From: Paramecium sonneborni
Lineage: Eukaryota; Ciliophora; Oligohymenophorea; Peniculida; Parameciidae
Length of the DNA: 64,000 nt
Assembly: GCA_905182985.1 (NCBI GenBank)
Contig: CAJJDN010000006.1
Coordinates: forward strand, 338,946-402,945
Direction of reading: 5' to 3'
Position 1 is the stretch's first letter; the number at the start of each line of letters is the position of its first letter. The notes below the pieces were generated by a model. The model saw only the letters and a program-made list of their open reading frames with translations, searched no databases and was not told the DNA's origin. Made by a program: the position numbers and the translations under genes. Below, piece after piece: positions 1 to 10,258 of this stretch.

Positions 1-1365
1 ACTAAAGCTTGGTGGAAATTACAAAGATAATTTAAAGTTCCTCAAATCTTTACAGGTGTCATGTTTAATACACCTAAATCTATTAATTCTTTGAAAGATA
101 AACTTTTGATTCAAGTTTTTAACACTCTTGTCACTGATAACTTAAATCAAGAAATATAAGAAGCTATAGATGCTGGATATTAATTCCAATTTACTCCTAG
201 TATTAAAGGAGTTTCCCTTGAATTATATGGATGGTCTGATAATTATCAATCATTTTTTGAAAAAGTTTTATCATCAATAAATAATCTAAAATTTGATTCA
301 TTTTATTAGGTCAAGTAAAAATTGTTGATCTATTACAATAATATTTATCAAGACAAATTATTTAGAGTTGCTATGTCAGAATATTTGAACTAAGTTGTTT
401 AAGCTCAATATTATACTTCTCAACTATTTTTAGAAGAGTTAGCTGTCCTAGATATGGAAAGCCTATAAAAATTCCATTCCAATTATTTCTCTAACTTTAG
501 AGTATCATCTTTTGTTAGTGGCAACATACTTAGATCAGAAGTAGAAGATCTTTTACATACAATTAGAAAAGTTTTCCATAAATCAAGTAGTCATACATCA
601 GAAGAACCTCATGTGTTTAACATTAGAGATTTCAGTAACAAAAATGTTGTCGTTCCTTTAATTCACAAAGGAGGTGATAACAGTGATGTTAATGGAGTAA
701 CAATCAATTATTATTAAATTGGCCATAGAAACAAAAAGAATTTTGCAATTATGAATCTTATTTAACAATTCTTCCATAACCATGCATTTTAATATCTTAG
801 AACGGAGAGATAGTTAGGATATGTAGCACTAATGAGATTTATTCCTATTGGATGTATTGATGGTGCTGCAATTATTGTTTAAGGCACTGCCTAAATGCCT
901 TATGTTGTTAATTAACATATTGAAGACTTTATTAAATAATTTCATAATGTACTATTGTCATTAGCTGATGAATAATTAGATAATATAAAAAATGGAGCTG
1001 TAATAATTATATTTTATTTAGAAATCTGCTCTATAAGAAAAGGATAAATCTTTATATGATGAAAGTGCCTATATTTGGAGTTAGATAAGAGGTAACAATC
1101 TACAATTAGAAGAAAAAGAGATTGCTATTGCAATGATTGATGAAATTTTGTAAAAAGTATTCATTGTAATAAACTTAAGGATATTATAGAATTCTATGAA
1201 AAATACTTTATTAAACAATAAAATAAGTTAAGTTTGTAAATTTATGGCAAAGGATTGATTGAGCAATTCAATTAAGTTAAAGATAATTTATTAGAAAAGG
1301 AATAAATAATTGAACTGAAAACCTTAAATGAATTTAAATGTGCTTATACCCTAAATAATTTATGA
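1..1365 (+). CDS. IDE: Insulin-degrading-enzyme-like M16 metalloprotease, C-terminal part
   Basis: The frame is open from the window edge with the ciliate code and gives about 450 residues of the C-terminal half of an insulysin/nardilysin-type M16 protease; the zinc-binding half lies outside the window. The C-terminal landmark LRTERQLGYVALMRF (near 800-845) is the family motif that closes the catalytic chamber. A 22-nt intron lies at 1001-1022. Around 1150-1165, next to a run of five A, the frame must shift by one base to continue as the plausible C-terminus that ends at TGA 1363-1365; this is either an indel in the assembly or an unrecognised intron. Family assignment is firm; the last 70 residues are less certain. 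Confidence 0.85.
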
Positions 1366-1612
1366 AGAAATAATATTAAATAAAATAATTCAATATTATA
1401 ATAGAATAAATTTAGTTATTTATTAAATATAATACTAAAACTCAGAAGGCTTTTTTAAAATTATTTAATAACATTTCCACTTTACTGTCTTAATTAAAGA
1501 TCAAATAGTTTTCTACAATTTTTATAATAATAATATTACTTTTCATAATTTTTTTTGTGATACATATTCCAAATCTATTATTAATTTTTGTTTTATTTAG
1601 TGATCATTGTTT

Positions 1613-1929
1613 TCATTTGTTCATTATCTCTAATAATGAATGTTATTATAATTAAAATTTCAAAAATAATTCTTTTGCCCTTTAATGTATTTTATTTGGT
1701 CTTGGACTAGGAACTTCAAGTTTCACATTTTTTTTTCTTAAATAAACATTTTGATGAAAAGATTTTATCTGATGAATTTAGGAGATTTTAGTTATCCACC
1801 TTCTTTTTAACTCTGAAACTAATAGCCTTATTATTATAAGATCAATTATGCAAAGCTTTCTTTATTTCCTTTATTTTTTTATATTATTATTTTACACATA
1901 TAAAGTAAATTCTTTTAATGATACTACAT
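1613..1929 (-). CDS. Small hypothetical protein, frame break in an A9 run
   Basis: On the minus strand, ciliate-code reading from ATG at 1929 gives about 65 Gln- and Lys-rich residues. It then meets a run of nine A, after which the adjacent frame continues with a protein-like stretch (VPSPRPNKIHQRAKELF) to TGA at 1613. One added A would make a single ORF of about 105 residues. No family is recognised. It may be a real small gene with a sequencing indel or a decaying gene. The start codon lies inside a 7-bp-stem hairpin (1921-1941). Confidence 0.35.
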
Positions 1930-1941
1930 TTTTTGTAGTAT
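1921..1941. repeat. Short perfect inverted repeat
   Basis: ATACTAC and GTAGTAT flank a 7-nt loop (ATTTTTT), giving a perfect 7-bp stem. It overlaps the proposed start codon of the small minus-strand ORF. No function can be assigned. Confidence 0.5.
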
Positions 1942-2230
1942 AATATATGAAATATAATAACGTAAAAGCATATGCATATTTGGAAGTATAAGATTTGGTT
2001 TATTTTATAAGTTTTATTTAGGTTATTATTTAACAGGTGATAAATATACAATTTGATGATAAATGGATGTTTAAGGAATAGGAAACTATTAAAAATTTTA
2101 AAAGTTGAGTTTGTATTGAGGTATATGATTGGATTAGTGAATATTATTTTCGAAATAAGTAAAGAGATTATTTAATCTTTATAAGGTTTAATAAGGACTT
2201 TGAATGATTTTCATTTATAAATAAAAATAT
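1930..2230. other. AT-rich spacer
   Basis: Between the small minus-strand ORF and the 3' end of the ankyrin gene. I see no coding frame with protein-like composition and no RNA gene here. Confidence 0.5.
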
Positions 2231-2740
2231 TCATTATTATTATTACAAAAACTCAATAATTTGGGAATGATTGTATAATTTAGCTCTATCTAATGGAGTC
2301 ATGCCTAATTCATCTTTAACATCAAATTAGGCTCCATATTGTTTTAAGTCTTATAACATTTTAAATCTCCCTAGACTTGCTGCTAAATGAACTGGTCTCA
2401 TTCCTTCATAGGTTTACTAATTAACATTAGCTAGAAATAGAAAAAGTTTGTAACCTTAAAATAATAAACAGAGCAAGAATATTTCATATCTATCAATTAC
2501 AATACTTTATGTAAGTAGTGTTTATCCTGATTATTCGATTATTTCGGAATCAACATTGATGTTTCCACTGTCAAGATCTTCCTTTATTTATTTAATTCGA
2601 TTTTATCTTAGATCACTCCATGTAGCATTTTCTCTTATTTCTTCTCTCACTACAAATGATTCATCCGCTCTTATTATTCCAATCTCTAAATATTACAATT
2701 CTATACTTATTAGGAATCTATTTATATAAGCCTATAACAT
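2231..2740 (-). CDS. Ankyrin-repeat protein
   Basis: Reads 169 residues in the ciliate code. The C-terminal half carries ankyrin-type repeats: GQTLLTQSI followed by an ANVNQQTYEGMRPVHLAASLG segment and an adjacent DELGMTPLDRAKLYNHSQII segment. The N-terminal part is charged and unassigned. ATG at 2740 is the first in the conserved frame. A longer start at 2827 beginning MEILLLL with a 29-nt intron was considered, but it enters a different frame and stops early, so the true 5' end is uncertain. It is divergent from the small Tim gene with about 100 bp between the starts, so the two probably share a promoter region. Ankyrin repeats imply protein binding; no partner is evident. Confidence 0.7.
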
Positions 2741-2839
2741 TAAAATTAATTTTGTGGTTATATGTTTTCATCCTATCGAAAGAAATTGTTTGATTAAAAA
2801 CTTGCTGAGTAGCAATAAAATCTCCATTAATAGAAAGAA

Positions 2840-3152
2840 ATGAAAATAAGATAAAGTAGAGGTTAAATTGATCAAAGAGCACTTGCTACTTATCTAGGAG
2901 CCTATATTCAAATGAAATGTATAAGATTTTATGCATTTTTAAGAAATTGAAGATTTCTTTTATGAACAATGTATCAATTAATGTATTGATATCTAAAATG
3001 AATGGATGAATGATAAAGAAAGATAATGTTTGACTGATTGCAATAGTAAAATAACTAAATTTGTTAAAATTGCCAAAGAAAACTATGCAAATATTGACGA
3101 TGATACCAAAAAGGTTGTTTCTTCTGTTTCCTCATTGTTAAGTAGAAGATGA
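2840..3152 (+). CDS. Small Tim-type mitochondrial chaperone (twin CX3C)
   Basis: Encodes 95 residues with one 25-nt intron (2919-2943). The twin CX3C signature is intact: CINQC and CLTDC separated by about 15 residues, flanked by amphipathic helical segments, as in Tim8/9/10/13. These proteins form hexamers in the mitochondrial intermembrane space that escort hydrophobic precursors to the TIM22 and SAM complexes, and the four Cys form two disulfides. The C-terminal tail (DDDTKKVVSSVSSLL) is short and polar. Size and spacing match the family; the exact paralogue (Tim9, Tim10 or other) cannot be told from sequence alone. Confidence 0.85.
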
Positions 3153-3413
3153 TTAATTATAAATTTAATATATTATATACCATCTAAGAGACCTTTACTA
3201 ATCTATTTATTTAAATCAAATCTCATTATAAACTTGTATTCTTATTATATTGCTAATACAAATAAATACTCTATTTCCATCATCTTAGTAATTGCCATAT
3301 ATATTATTTACTTAAGTATATTAATTATATCTAGAAATTTTATACAAATTATTTATAATACTTAAAAAAATATATTGTTAAAATAATAAACAAAGAAATG
3401 ATTAATATAAATA
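3153..3413. other. Spacer between same-strand genes
   Basis: AT-rich. A minus-strand open frame from an ATG at 3298 exists but continues antisense through the Tim gene, so I do not call it a gene. Confidence 0.4.
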
Positions 3414-6251
3414 ATGAGTAATCATTCTAAAAGATCAACTCTTCTGAAATGTAATACTTTGAAAGCACCTAAATAATTAAGAAAAGCCAAATCTTTTTAT
3501 TCTTAAGCTGAAACATTTTAACTTAGTAATCAAGTAGATGGGACAGATGAAAAATTAAAGTATTTATGAGAATAAGAAATAGAAAATTAGAATAATCATT
3601 TCATAATTAATCTGATTTTAAAATCTTATAATCTTAACCAAGATTTAATAAGACTTTTTCAGTTCACAAAAAAAATAATTTTGGTGATACAATAATTCCA
3701 GAATGGTTAAAATCTAGAAGAGATTTTCAATAAATTTGTTATACGGAATCTATAAATGATTTATTATCTGTCCCTAAAATTATTTTAAAATAACAAAGAA
3801 ATACTATTGAAGATTAAAGAATAAAAGATTGGATTTAAAATAAAGTTAATGGATTACCAGATGAATTATATAAAGATTTAACTTAAATAATGTCAACTCG
3901 AATTTTCACTTATGAGGAAATCTTTGATGTAGACCATAATATAACAATTTTATATGAAGGCAAAGTTTAAAGAGTAAATAAAGATCTTGGATTTCCTATA
4001 AATGGTTTACCAATAAAAATAGGAGAATTTTTGAGTGATGAATACTTATATATGGTTAAAACAGATGTAATTATTATAGAAATTCCTAAAATTGAATTGA
4101 TGTAACTTATGGATGGATTTAAAATTTAAAAATTAGAATAATTTGTATAATAAATGAAATAATTTCCAGCATTCAAATCCATTAAAAAAAATAGTTTACA
4201 TAAAATCATTACAAGAGGATAATTATAATTGATTATCAAAAATTACTAAAGATTTTAAAGAGCTTCAAATTAGGAATATTTAAGTATACTATTCTATGGT
4301 AAATTACAATTGAATTTAAGAAAACTTATAAGCAAAATGAATAAATGGCCTATTTCACAAAATTAATGGGAAACCAAAACTTATTATTAATATCAAGATA
4401 GAATTTTAGAATTAGAATCTCTCAGTTGTTTTGGACTTACTGATGATTAATACACAATCTCAACAAGGGAAAGTTGTGTACTATTACAAATAAGAAAAAA
4501 TATTTTAGAAACAAGTATTAATTCAAACGATTAACTTAGTTTTAACAACAGAATAAATTAATGATTTGAAATAATCAATTGATATATTTTAGTAAGAGTC
4601 TAAAAGTTAATGGAGAGAACGAATGAGAAGAAAGTTTGATCTTGAACTTACACAATAAAAAACAAGAATGGAAAAAGTAATGTTTGCATTGTTAAATAAT
4701 TGATTATATAATTTAATGTCTTTTTAAATATAACATTATATTATAGGTATCGAAATTATAATTATGAATAAGATTAGTTATTAGGAAATGGCAAATATGG
4801 AAAAATTGTGATCGCTACACATCAATTAGTGAATGAAAAAGTTTTAATAAAAATATTGGAAAAGAAGAATCTAAAATTAAATAGAGATTTATAAAATCTT
4901 GAAAATGAAATCCAAATACTCAGATAAGTTAAGCATTAGAATATAATTCAATTATATGAAGTAATATTAAATAAGTTAATTTAGATTTTGGAATCTACAT
5001 AGAATATTTATATGGTTTTTGAATTTGGAGATGGAGATGACCTAAAACATAAATTAAATTCATGCTAAAAGTATCATTATTATAATTTATTGATTTTCAG
5101 AGACTTAATCATTGATATATTTGCAATAAATTGTAAAAGGAGTTTCTTATTTACATGAAAATAACATTGTTCATTCTAAATTGAGATTAGATAATATTGT
5201 TTTATAAAATGGAAAGCCTAAAATAATTGATTTTAGTGAAGCAATTAAAGTAGATAAATAAGCTGATAAAGATTATTCTACAATTAAATTATCTTATCAA
5301 TCTCCAGAAATGATTAACTCTCTTTATTATGAATTTGATGGATAAAAATATGATATGTGGTGTTTAGGATTAATTCTATATTAAATGTTATAAGGTTAAA
5401 TGCCTTTTGATAATATAACCAACAATAATGATTTAAAAAATAAAATTAAAAAATCATAATTTTAAATCTATCATCCAATCTCATAATAAGTTTGTTCATT
5501 ATTAGAAGCAATGCTTAATGTTGATCCTAACAAAAGAATTACTTTAAAGGAGTTAATCAATTTTTTAGATACATAAAATTTAATTTTTGAAGATGAATAT
5601 TTAAAAGTACCTGATGATATTCCAATACATTTAATAATAAAAGAATTGGAAGATAACTAAATAGAGACGGTTAATTTATTTCAATAATTAGAGTAAAATA
5701 AACATTGTGCATTAACTACTTGTTATTATTTAATTAAAAATAAGTTAATAAAAAGAGCAAAGCTTAACAGAATTAAAACGAATCTAATGAATTTTGATAA
5801 TACTAAAATTAACTTTATGACAAAATTAAGAAATAGTTTATAATTCACAACTATGAAATCTAGAATATATTAAAATGGTGTTAGAGTTCATACAGAGAAT
5901 AATAATAGGGCTGAAAGTTTTTCTTAACATTCATATAAATAAAGATCATTGAGTAAAACTAATAATAATAAAAGTCCTTTGATGAAATAATTTTAATAAA
6001 CTTCAAAAATATCTCAAACTTAAAATTCGTTCTTTCCTTCATAGAATCAAATTAATAAAGGAAATATTAACAAATTTAATAATGGTAGCAATAAAAATCA
6101 TAATTTTTAATAATTAGGTATTATATGTGATGGTTATTAAATTTATTAAGATAAATTGTAATAAAAATTAAAGAATCTCTTGTATTCTAATAATAATTAC
6201 ATAATCTAAGTAACAAATACAAAAAGAAGATCAGTGTCATAAAAAAATTGA
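3414..6251 (+). CDS. Cyclic-nucleotide-dependent-kinase-like pseudokinase
   Basis: A long multi-exon gene. The N-terminal half has a beta-rich segment resembling cyclic-nucleotide-binding repeats (ILYEGKVQRVNK, then IKIGEFLSDEYLYMV). It is followed by a protein kinase domain starting at a glycine loop (LLGNGKYGKIV, about 4770-4810) with the VAIK-type Lys kept (VLIKIL, Lys codon 4850-4852). The catalytic HRD motif reads HSK (5172-5180) and DFG reads DFS (5229-5237); APE reads SPE. The catalytic Asp is therefore absent, so phosphotransfer is unlikely. The C-terminal tail is Asn/Gln/Ser-rich. Introns include 3560-3582, one at about 4473-4503 and one at about 4957-4980. The join near 4677-4746 and a one-base frame change near 5060-5110 are unresolved. 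Convergent with cyclin B, 45 bp apart. Confidence 0.8.
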
Positions 6252-6296
6252 AATATTATTTATGTTAAGATAATAACTAGAAATGAATTAATAAAT

Positions 6297-7330
6297 TCAT
6301 TTTTATTATTTAATTTACCTTTCTACTCTAATACGTGATACTTCTAAGTATTTAGGTTAAGCAAATTTTTTTCTGACAGCTTAAAGATTAGATTTATCAG
6401 ATGATTGTAAAACAAGACACATTTCTTTAGCACAATATCTAAGTTCTTATTCATTGTAACCAGTCATTTTTTACATTTCTTCATTCCAAGATTGAGGAGC
6501 CTTCCTATGAAAATATTTATATGATACCTTATTTTATGAACGAGATAAATTGCTGCAGAAGAAAGAAATGATGGTTTGTAATTCATAAATTTGATATCAA
6601 TAATAGAAAGTTCTAAAAGATACTAAGCTAAATATTAATTCTTTGTGTCTAACCCTGCTATTCTACCAAATCTTTAAAGAAAACAATAGCTAGATGGTTA
6701 TGTTATTGAAAAGTCTAAAGTCTATAATATTTATCCTTCCATATCAAGAACATCCTATTTTGTATAAGCATTATCTGTTATATAAACAAAATCTTTCAAA
6801 TCAGGTGGATATATTTCCTCATATTTACAAGCTATAAATAATGAGGCTACTCCTACTAATTAAAGTTATTATCTGGTTGTAGTTCTGAAATTTAAAAATC
6901 TGTCAATTAAATATGTAGTCACATATAAAGTTTCATCTCTTAATTTAAATTTTAGATGAACATCAATTAACCAATCTAATAAAATTGCTCTCATTCTTGC
7001 ATTCAAATCAGGTTATTATTGTTCATTCATATAATTATTACTAACTAAGTATTTTTCTTCTTAAGTTAACAAATAAGAAAATATCTCTTAACTATAAACT
7101 GAAGTAAATTAAGGATCTTTAAGCATTTATTAATCAAAAGAACATAATTATTGAGTGTAATTTTCCACTTCCATTTTATTTTCTCTTTCTTCTTACCATA
7201 AATTTAGTTTCAAATATCTCGGTAAGACAGTAAGATGCTTTGGTTTATTTCTATCCGTGTTTTCCTTTTAAAATTCACCTGAAGAATTAACCAACTCTTT
7301 TCCGAAGAATCTATACTACTCGTGAATCAT
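6297..7330 (-). CDS. CCNB: B-type mitotic cyclin
   Basis: Complete model of 336 residues with one 23-nt intron. The cyclin box is clear: [21 protein letters not shown] is the MRAILVDWL signature, followed by [14 protein letters not shown] and [20 protein letters not shown] second cyclin fold follows ([13 protein letters not shown]..., [12 protein letters not shown]). Such proteins activate a CDK1-type kinase and set mitotic timing. The N-terminus is short, about 80 residues before the box, and no canonical RxxL destruction box is obvious in it, so how it is degraded is not shown by the sequence. CDS length minus the intron is an exact multiple of three, and start and stop are both clean. Confidence 0.93.
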
Positions 7331-8236
7331 TTTAATTATACGTTAAAAATTATATTATTCGGTTAAAATTTATTATTTATCAATTATAATTATAAAATTT
7401 ATATTACTATTGAACTTGCCAATTTGATATACATATTATAAATAATTTCTTAAATTATACAATCCCAAAAAATATATTACATATATTTGATTATAACAAA
7501 TTAAACATGATGTAAATTTTATTTATTTTTTTGTTTCTTTCTTTATTAATTTGATCTTTAATATTGTCAATATTAATTTTCAATATTAAGCGATATAAAT
7601 ATTTAGAATATTGTAAAACTACTGATTTGGAGGTATTTTATTAAAAATAAATTGCATTTATTATAATAGTTTGCTTATCTCAGAATAGATGTCTAGATTT
7701 AAAAATACTACTAGGTGAAAATCTTAAATTTATCTATAACAGCATTAATATCTGGTTAATAATGAAGTATTTTAAATTTTGATTTTTATAATAAATTTAG
7801 GTGGATCTTATTTTTTTAATAAAAAAAAAGAAGTAATTGCTAAATTATAAACTAAGAAATAATTTTTTTACAATATATATAATTTTTATCATATTTAGAA
7901 TAATTAAAAACAGCACTTTAATTTAATTGAGCTGATTATAAATTTATTTAATTGAAATGAAATATTTATATACAGTTAAAAAGATTAATAAAATTAATTC
8001 TAATCAACTCAGATTTATAAGTAATGACATATATTTAGAAATTAAATTAATGATTTATTAGATTATTTAATTTAAAGAGATTGATTTATACATAAGAGAA
8101 AGAATTGAATTTAAAATGTTTATATTATGATTTCAAAAAGGTGTATTGAATGATTTAAAATCATAAATTATAATGATAAAGTTTTCTTATTCGCTTTAAC
8201 TTATCGAATTAAATAATTAATATCTTAAATAAAAAA
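7331..8236. other. Long AT-rich intergenic region between divergent genes
   Basis: About 900 bp between the start of cyclin B (minus) and the start of the gene at 8237 (plus), so it must hold both promoters. At about 7560-7790 the minus strand has a short protein-like open stretch (containing VIDKFKIFTQQYFQIQTS) without a credible start, possibly a gene remnant. No RNA gene is seen. Confidence 0.4.
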
Positions 8237-8674
8237 ATGAACGCCAAAGGTGCAGGTTTGACATACGTCAGTGAATACAAATCTGATGAATTCAGAACAT
8301 TCAGAGGAGGTTTGAGACATTTACCTGAGAGAGCAGAGTATATGGCACATAATAGCAAGAATAATTTGTCTAATTATCATGACAAATTTAATTATGAAAG
8401 AGTAATTTATTATATTATAATAAAAGGGGTTCATTTAACACTCAAGATCATTATCTAATCAACATCATAATTTCCATTATATGTATGGAGGACCTAAAGA
8501 ATACTTATTCAAAAGACTTTTCTATGGTGCATGGTATAGAAAGAATATTAGAAATTTCTGGTTCCCAGCTGTGTTTAGTTATGGACGTAAGCATCTTATT
8601 AAAAAATAGTTGGTTGTTTCTGCATGAGATTATATGATAATAATGCCCATGACTTCTTTTATTTCACAGATTGA
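8237..8674 (+). CDS. Small aromatic-rich protein, unknown function
   Basis: Three exons, with introns at 8402-8426 (25 nt) and 8587-8609 (23 nt), encode 129 residues. The N-terminal third is unusually GC-rich for this genome (NAKGAGLTYVSEYKSDEFRT), as in a highly expressed gene. The C-terminal half is rich in Tyr, Trp, Phe and Arg, including an LFYGAWYRKN segment and a possible single membrane-proximal helix (NFWFPAVFSYG). I do not recognise the family; a small subunit of a membrane complex, for example mitochondrial, is possible but only a guess. Start and stop are clean and the intron sum fits the frame. Confidence 0.75.
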
Positions 8675-8715
8675 GATAATTTCATAATAATACATAAATA
8701 GTATAAAACCAGAAT

Positions 8716-9264
8716 TCATAATAATCTTTCTAAAAGCATTTTTTCAAGTAATAAATTATTTCTTAAAATGCTTTCTTCACTAAATCCTAATTACCTTCTA
8801 AACTTTTAATTCTGAGGAAGTATTTTTTCAATAAATGAAAATTATTCTGCTATAAATGGTGCTTTTTTCTCATACTCAGGCAATTTAACAATTATTTTAT
8901 TTGTATATTTATTGTTTTATTTGATGTACTCACATAACATTTTTTTAGCTTTTTCCTTGTTCCATTTCTTAAAATTAGGTAGACAAACACGATTATCATC
9001 GTTAGCCAATTTGTTAATTCTTTGTTTACATTAAGATAAATTCATTTTTGATAAAGATGTCTACCTTGAATGATTAGATACAATCACATCTTTAATTTCT
9101 ATAACTCTTTCAGTATTAATATATTCTTGACTCCTTAATTTAGTTGACTATAGATTTCTAAGGATCATTTTAGGACTTTTCTAAACAATATCAGGCAGTA
9201 GGGAACTGTCTGTTTTAGTTTGGGTGCCAATATTAAGCTTCAACTTTTATTGCAATGAATTCAT
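8716..9264 (-). CDS. Basic hypothetical protein
   Basis: A single exon of 182 residues with no TGA between ATG 9264 and stop 8716. It is Lys/Asn/Gln-rich with a Cys- and Trp-containing middle (NRVCLPNFKKWNKEKAKKM) and a Leu-rich helical C-terminus. No signal peptide or membrane segment is seen and no family is recognised. It lies 35 bp downstream of PDE6D on the same strand. The composition suggests a structural or nucleic-acid-associated protein, but nothing specific supports that. Confidence 0.7.
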
Positions 9265-9299
9265 TAATTTAATTAAAGTCAATACAAACTATTTATTTT

Positions 9300-9849
9300 T
9301 CAATCAAAATCTTCTTAATCTCCACTAAAATCATATTCTATTCTTTCATGATTAGCTAACTTTCCATCAATAAATAGAAATGTATCACTTTTTGTTTCCC
9401 AAGGATTTAAGAGCATTTAATCTTTCAAGTTAGGTCCTAATGCAGGTTAATCATACATAGATTCCCAAGTGTTAGTTGAATGTGGTATACAAAAGGGAAA
9501 ACGAAATTCATATTCTTTGATAAGATTGTTTTTAAAATAAAATCTAGATATATTATTATATTCAATACCTATCTATAAGGAGCAAATTCTTTAATGGCTT
9601 ATCAAAAGTCTTGAATATTTTAGTAGCTCCTAATATTTTAATATCAAAATATTAAGGTGTAAATTAATAACTCAGAACTTCTTATTATTAATTACCTTCA
9701 TCATTATCAAAGTCAAATAATATAAAATTATCATCAGCATCTCTGAGTATAAATTTTATAAATTTTATTTCTTCTGATGGTTTGCATAAAAATTTATCAC
9801 AAGGATTAGTAAATGTTCTCACTATTTCAGGAGTGATAACTTTTTACAT
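9300..9849 (-). CDS. PDE6D: PDE6D-type prenyl-binding protein
   Basis: Two exons with one 25-nt intron give 174 residues. The beta-sandwich lipid-binding fold of the PDE6-delta/UNC119 family is recognised by the N-terminal LRDADDNFILF segment, the YFDIKILGATKIFKTF segment and the family hallmark EYEFRFPFCIPHSTNTWESM (PDE6D: FGFVIPNSTNTWQS). The protein extracts and carries prenylated cargo, such as small GTPases and phosphodiesterase subunits, to cilia, where Arl2/Arl3 release it. The C-terminus extends about 25 acidic residues beyond the usual end. The match is strong over the full length. Confidence 0.92.
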
Positions 9850-9898
9850 ATTAAATTAAATAGAGATGTTAATTTAATAATTTAAATTTAATTACAAA

Positions 9899-10258
9899 AT
9901 GTTTAGAAAAACACGATAAATAGAAACTCATTCACTTCACTATTCCATTAGTTAAAGTGAAATTAAAAGATCTTCCTACTTTACAAATCTATCCCATAGA
10001 TATAGATCTTAGTCAATTGATCTAAGCAATTAAAAAATAAAATAACCTATTTAGCAGACAAAATCAAAATCTAAACCTAAAATGCAAATCAATCCTGTTA
10101 AATTTTAGATCTTTAAGTCAAATAAACCACTAACAGAATTCAAAGAATTTAAATTACGAACAGCAGATAGATGTAAAAGTAGAGAAAAAGTTAGAATAAG
10201 AGAACAAAATAAAGAGAATAAAGAAAATATATTTATTTAATATAATAAAAAACTATGA
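9899..10258 (+). CDS. Small basic protein with a TPX2-like motif
   Basis: One exon of 119 residues, Lys/Arg/Ser/Gln-rich. Near the C-terminus it has EFKEFKLRTADRCKSREK, similar to the F-K-L-R-T-x-x-R core found in TPX2-family spindle proteins, followed by a charged helix. That family binds microtubules and activates Aurora kinases; here only the short motif supports it. The stop codon overlaps the ATG of the downstream delta-COP gene in an ATGA (10255-10258), which is rare for eukaryotic genes with separate transcripts. The two genes could be read from one transcript or have closely nested ends. Confidence 0.65.

Noticed and set aside
3000..3298. Minus-strand open frame starting MAITKMMEIEY
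   Set aside because: It runs antisense through the small Tim gene; open only because TCA is rare there. No homology recognised.
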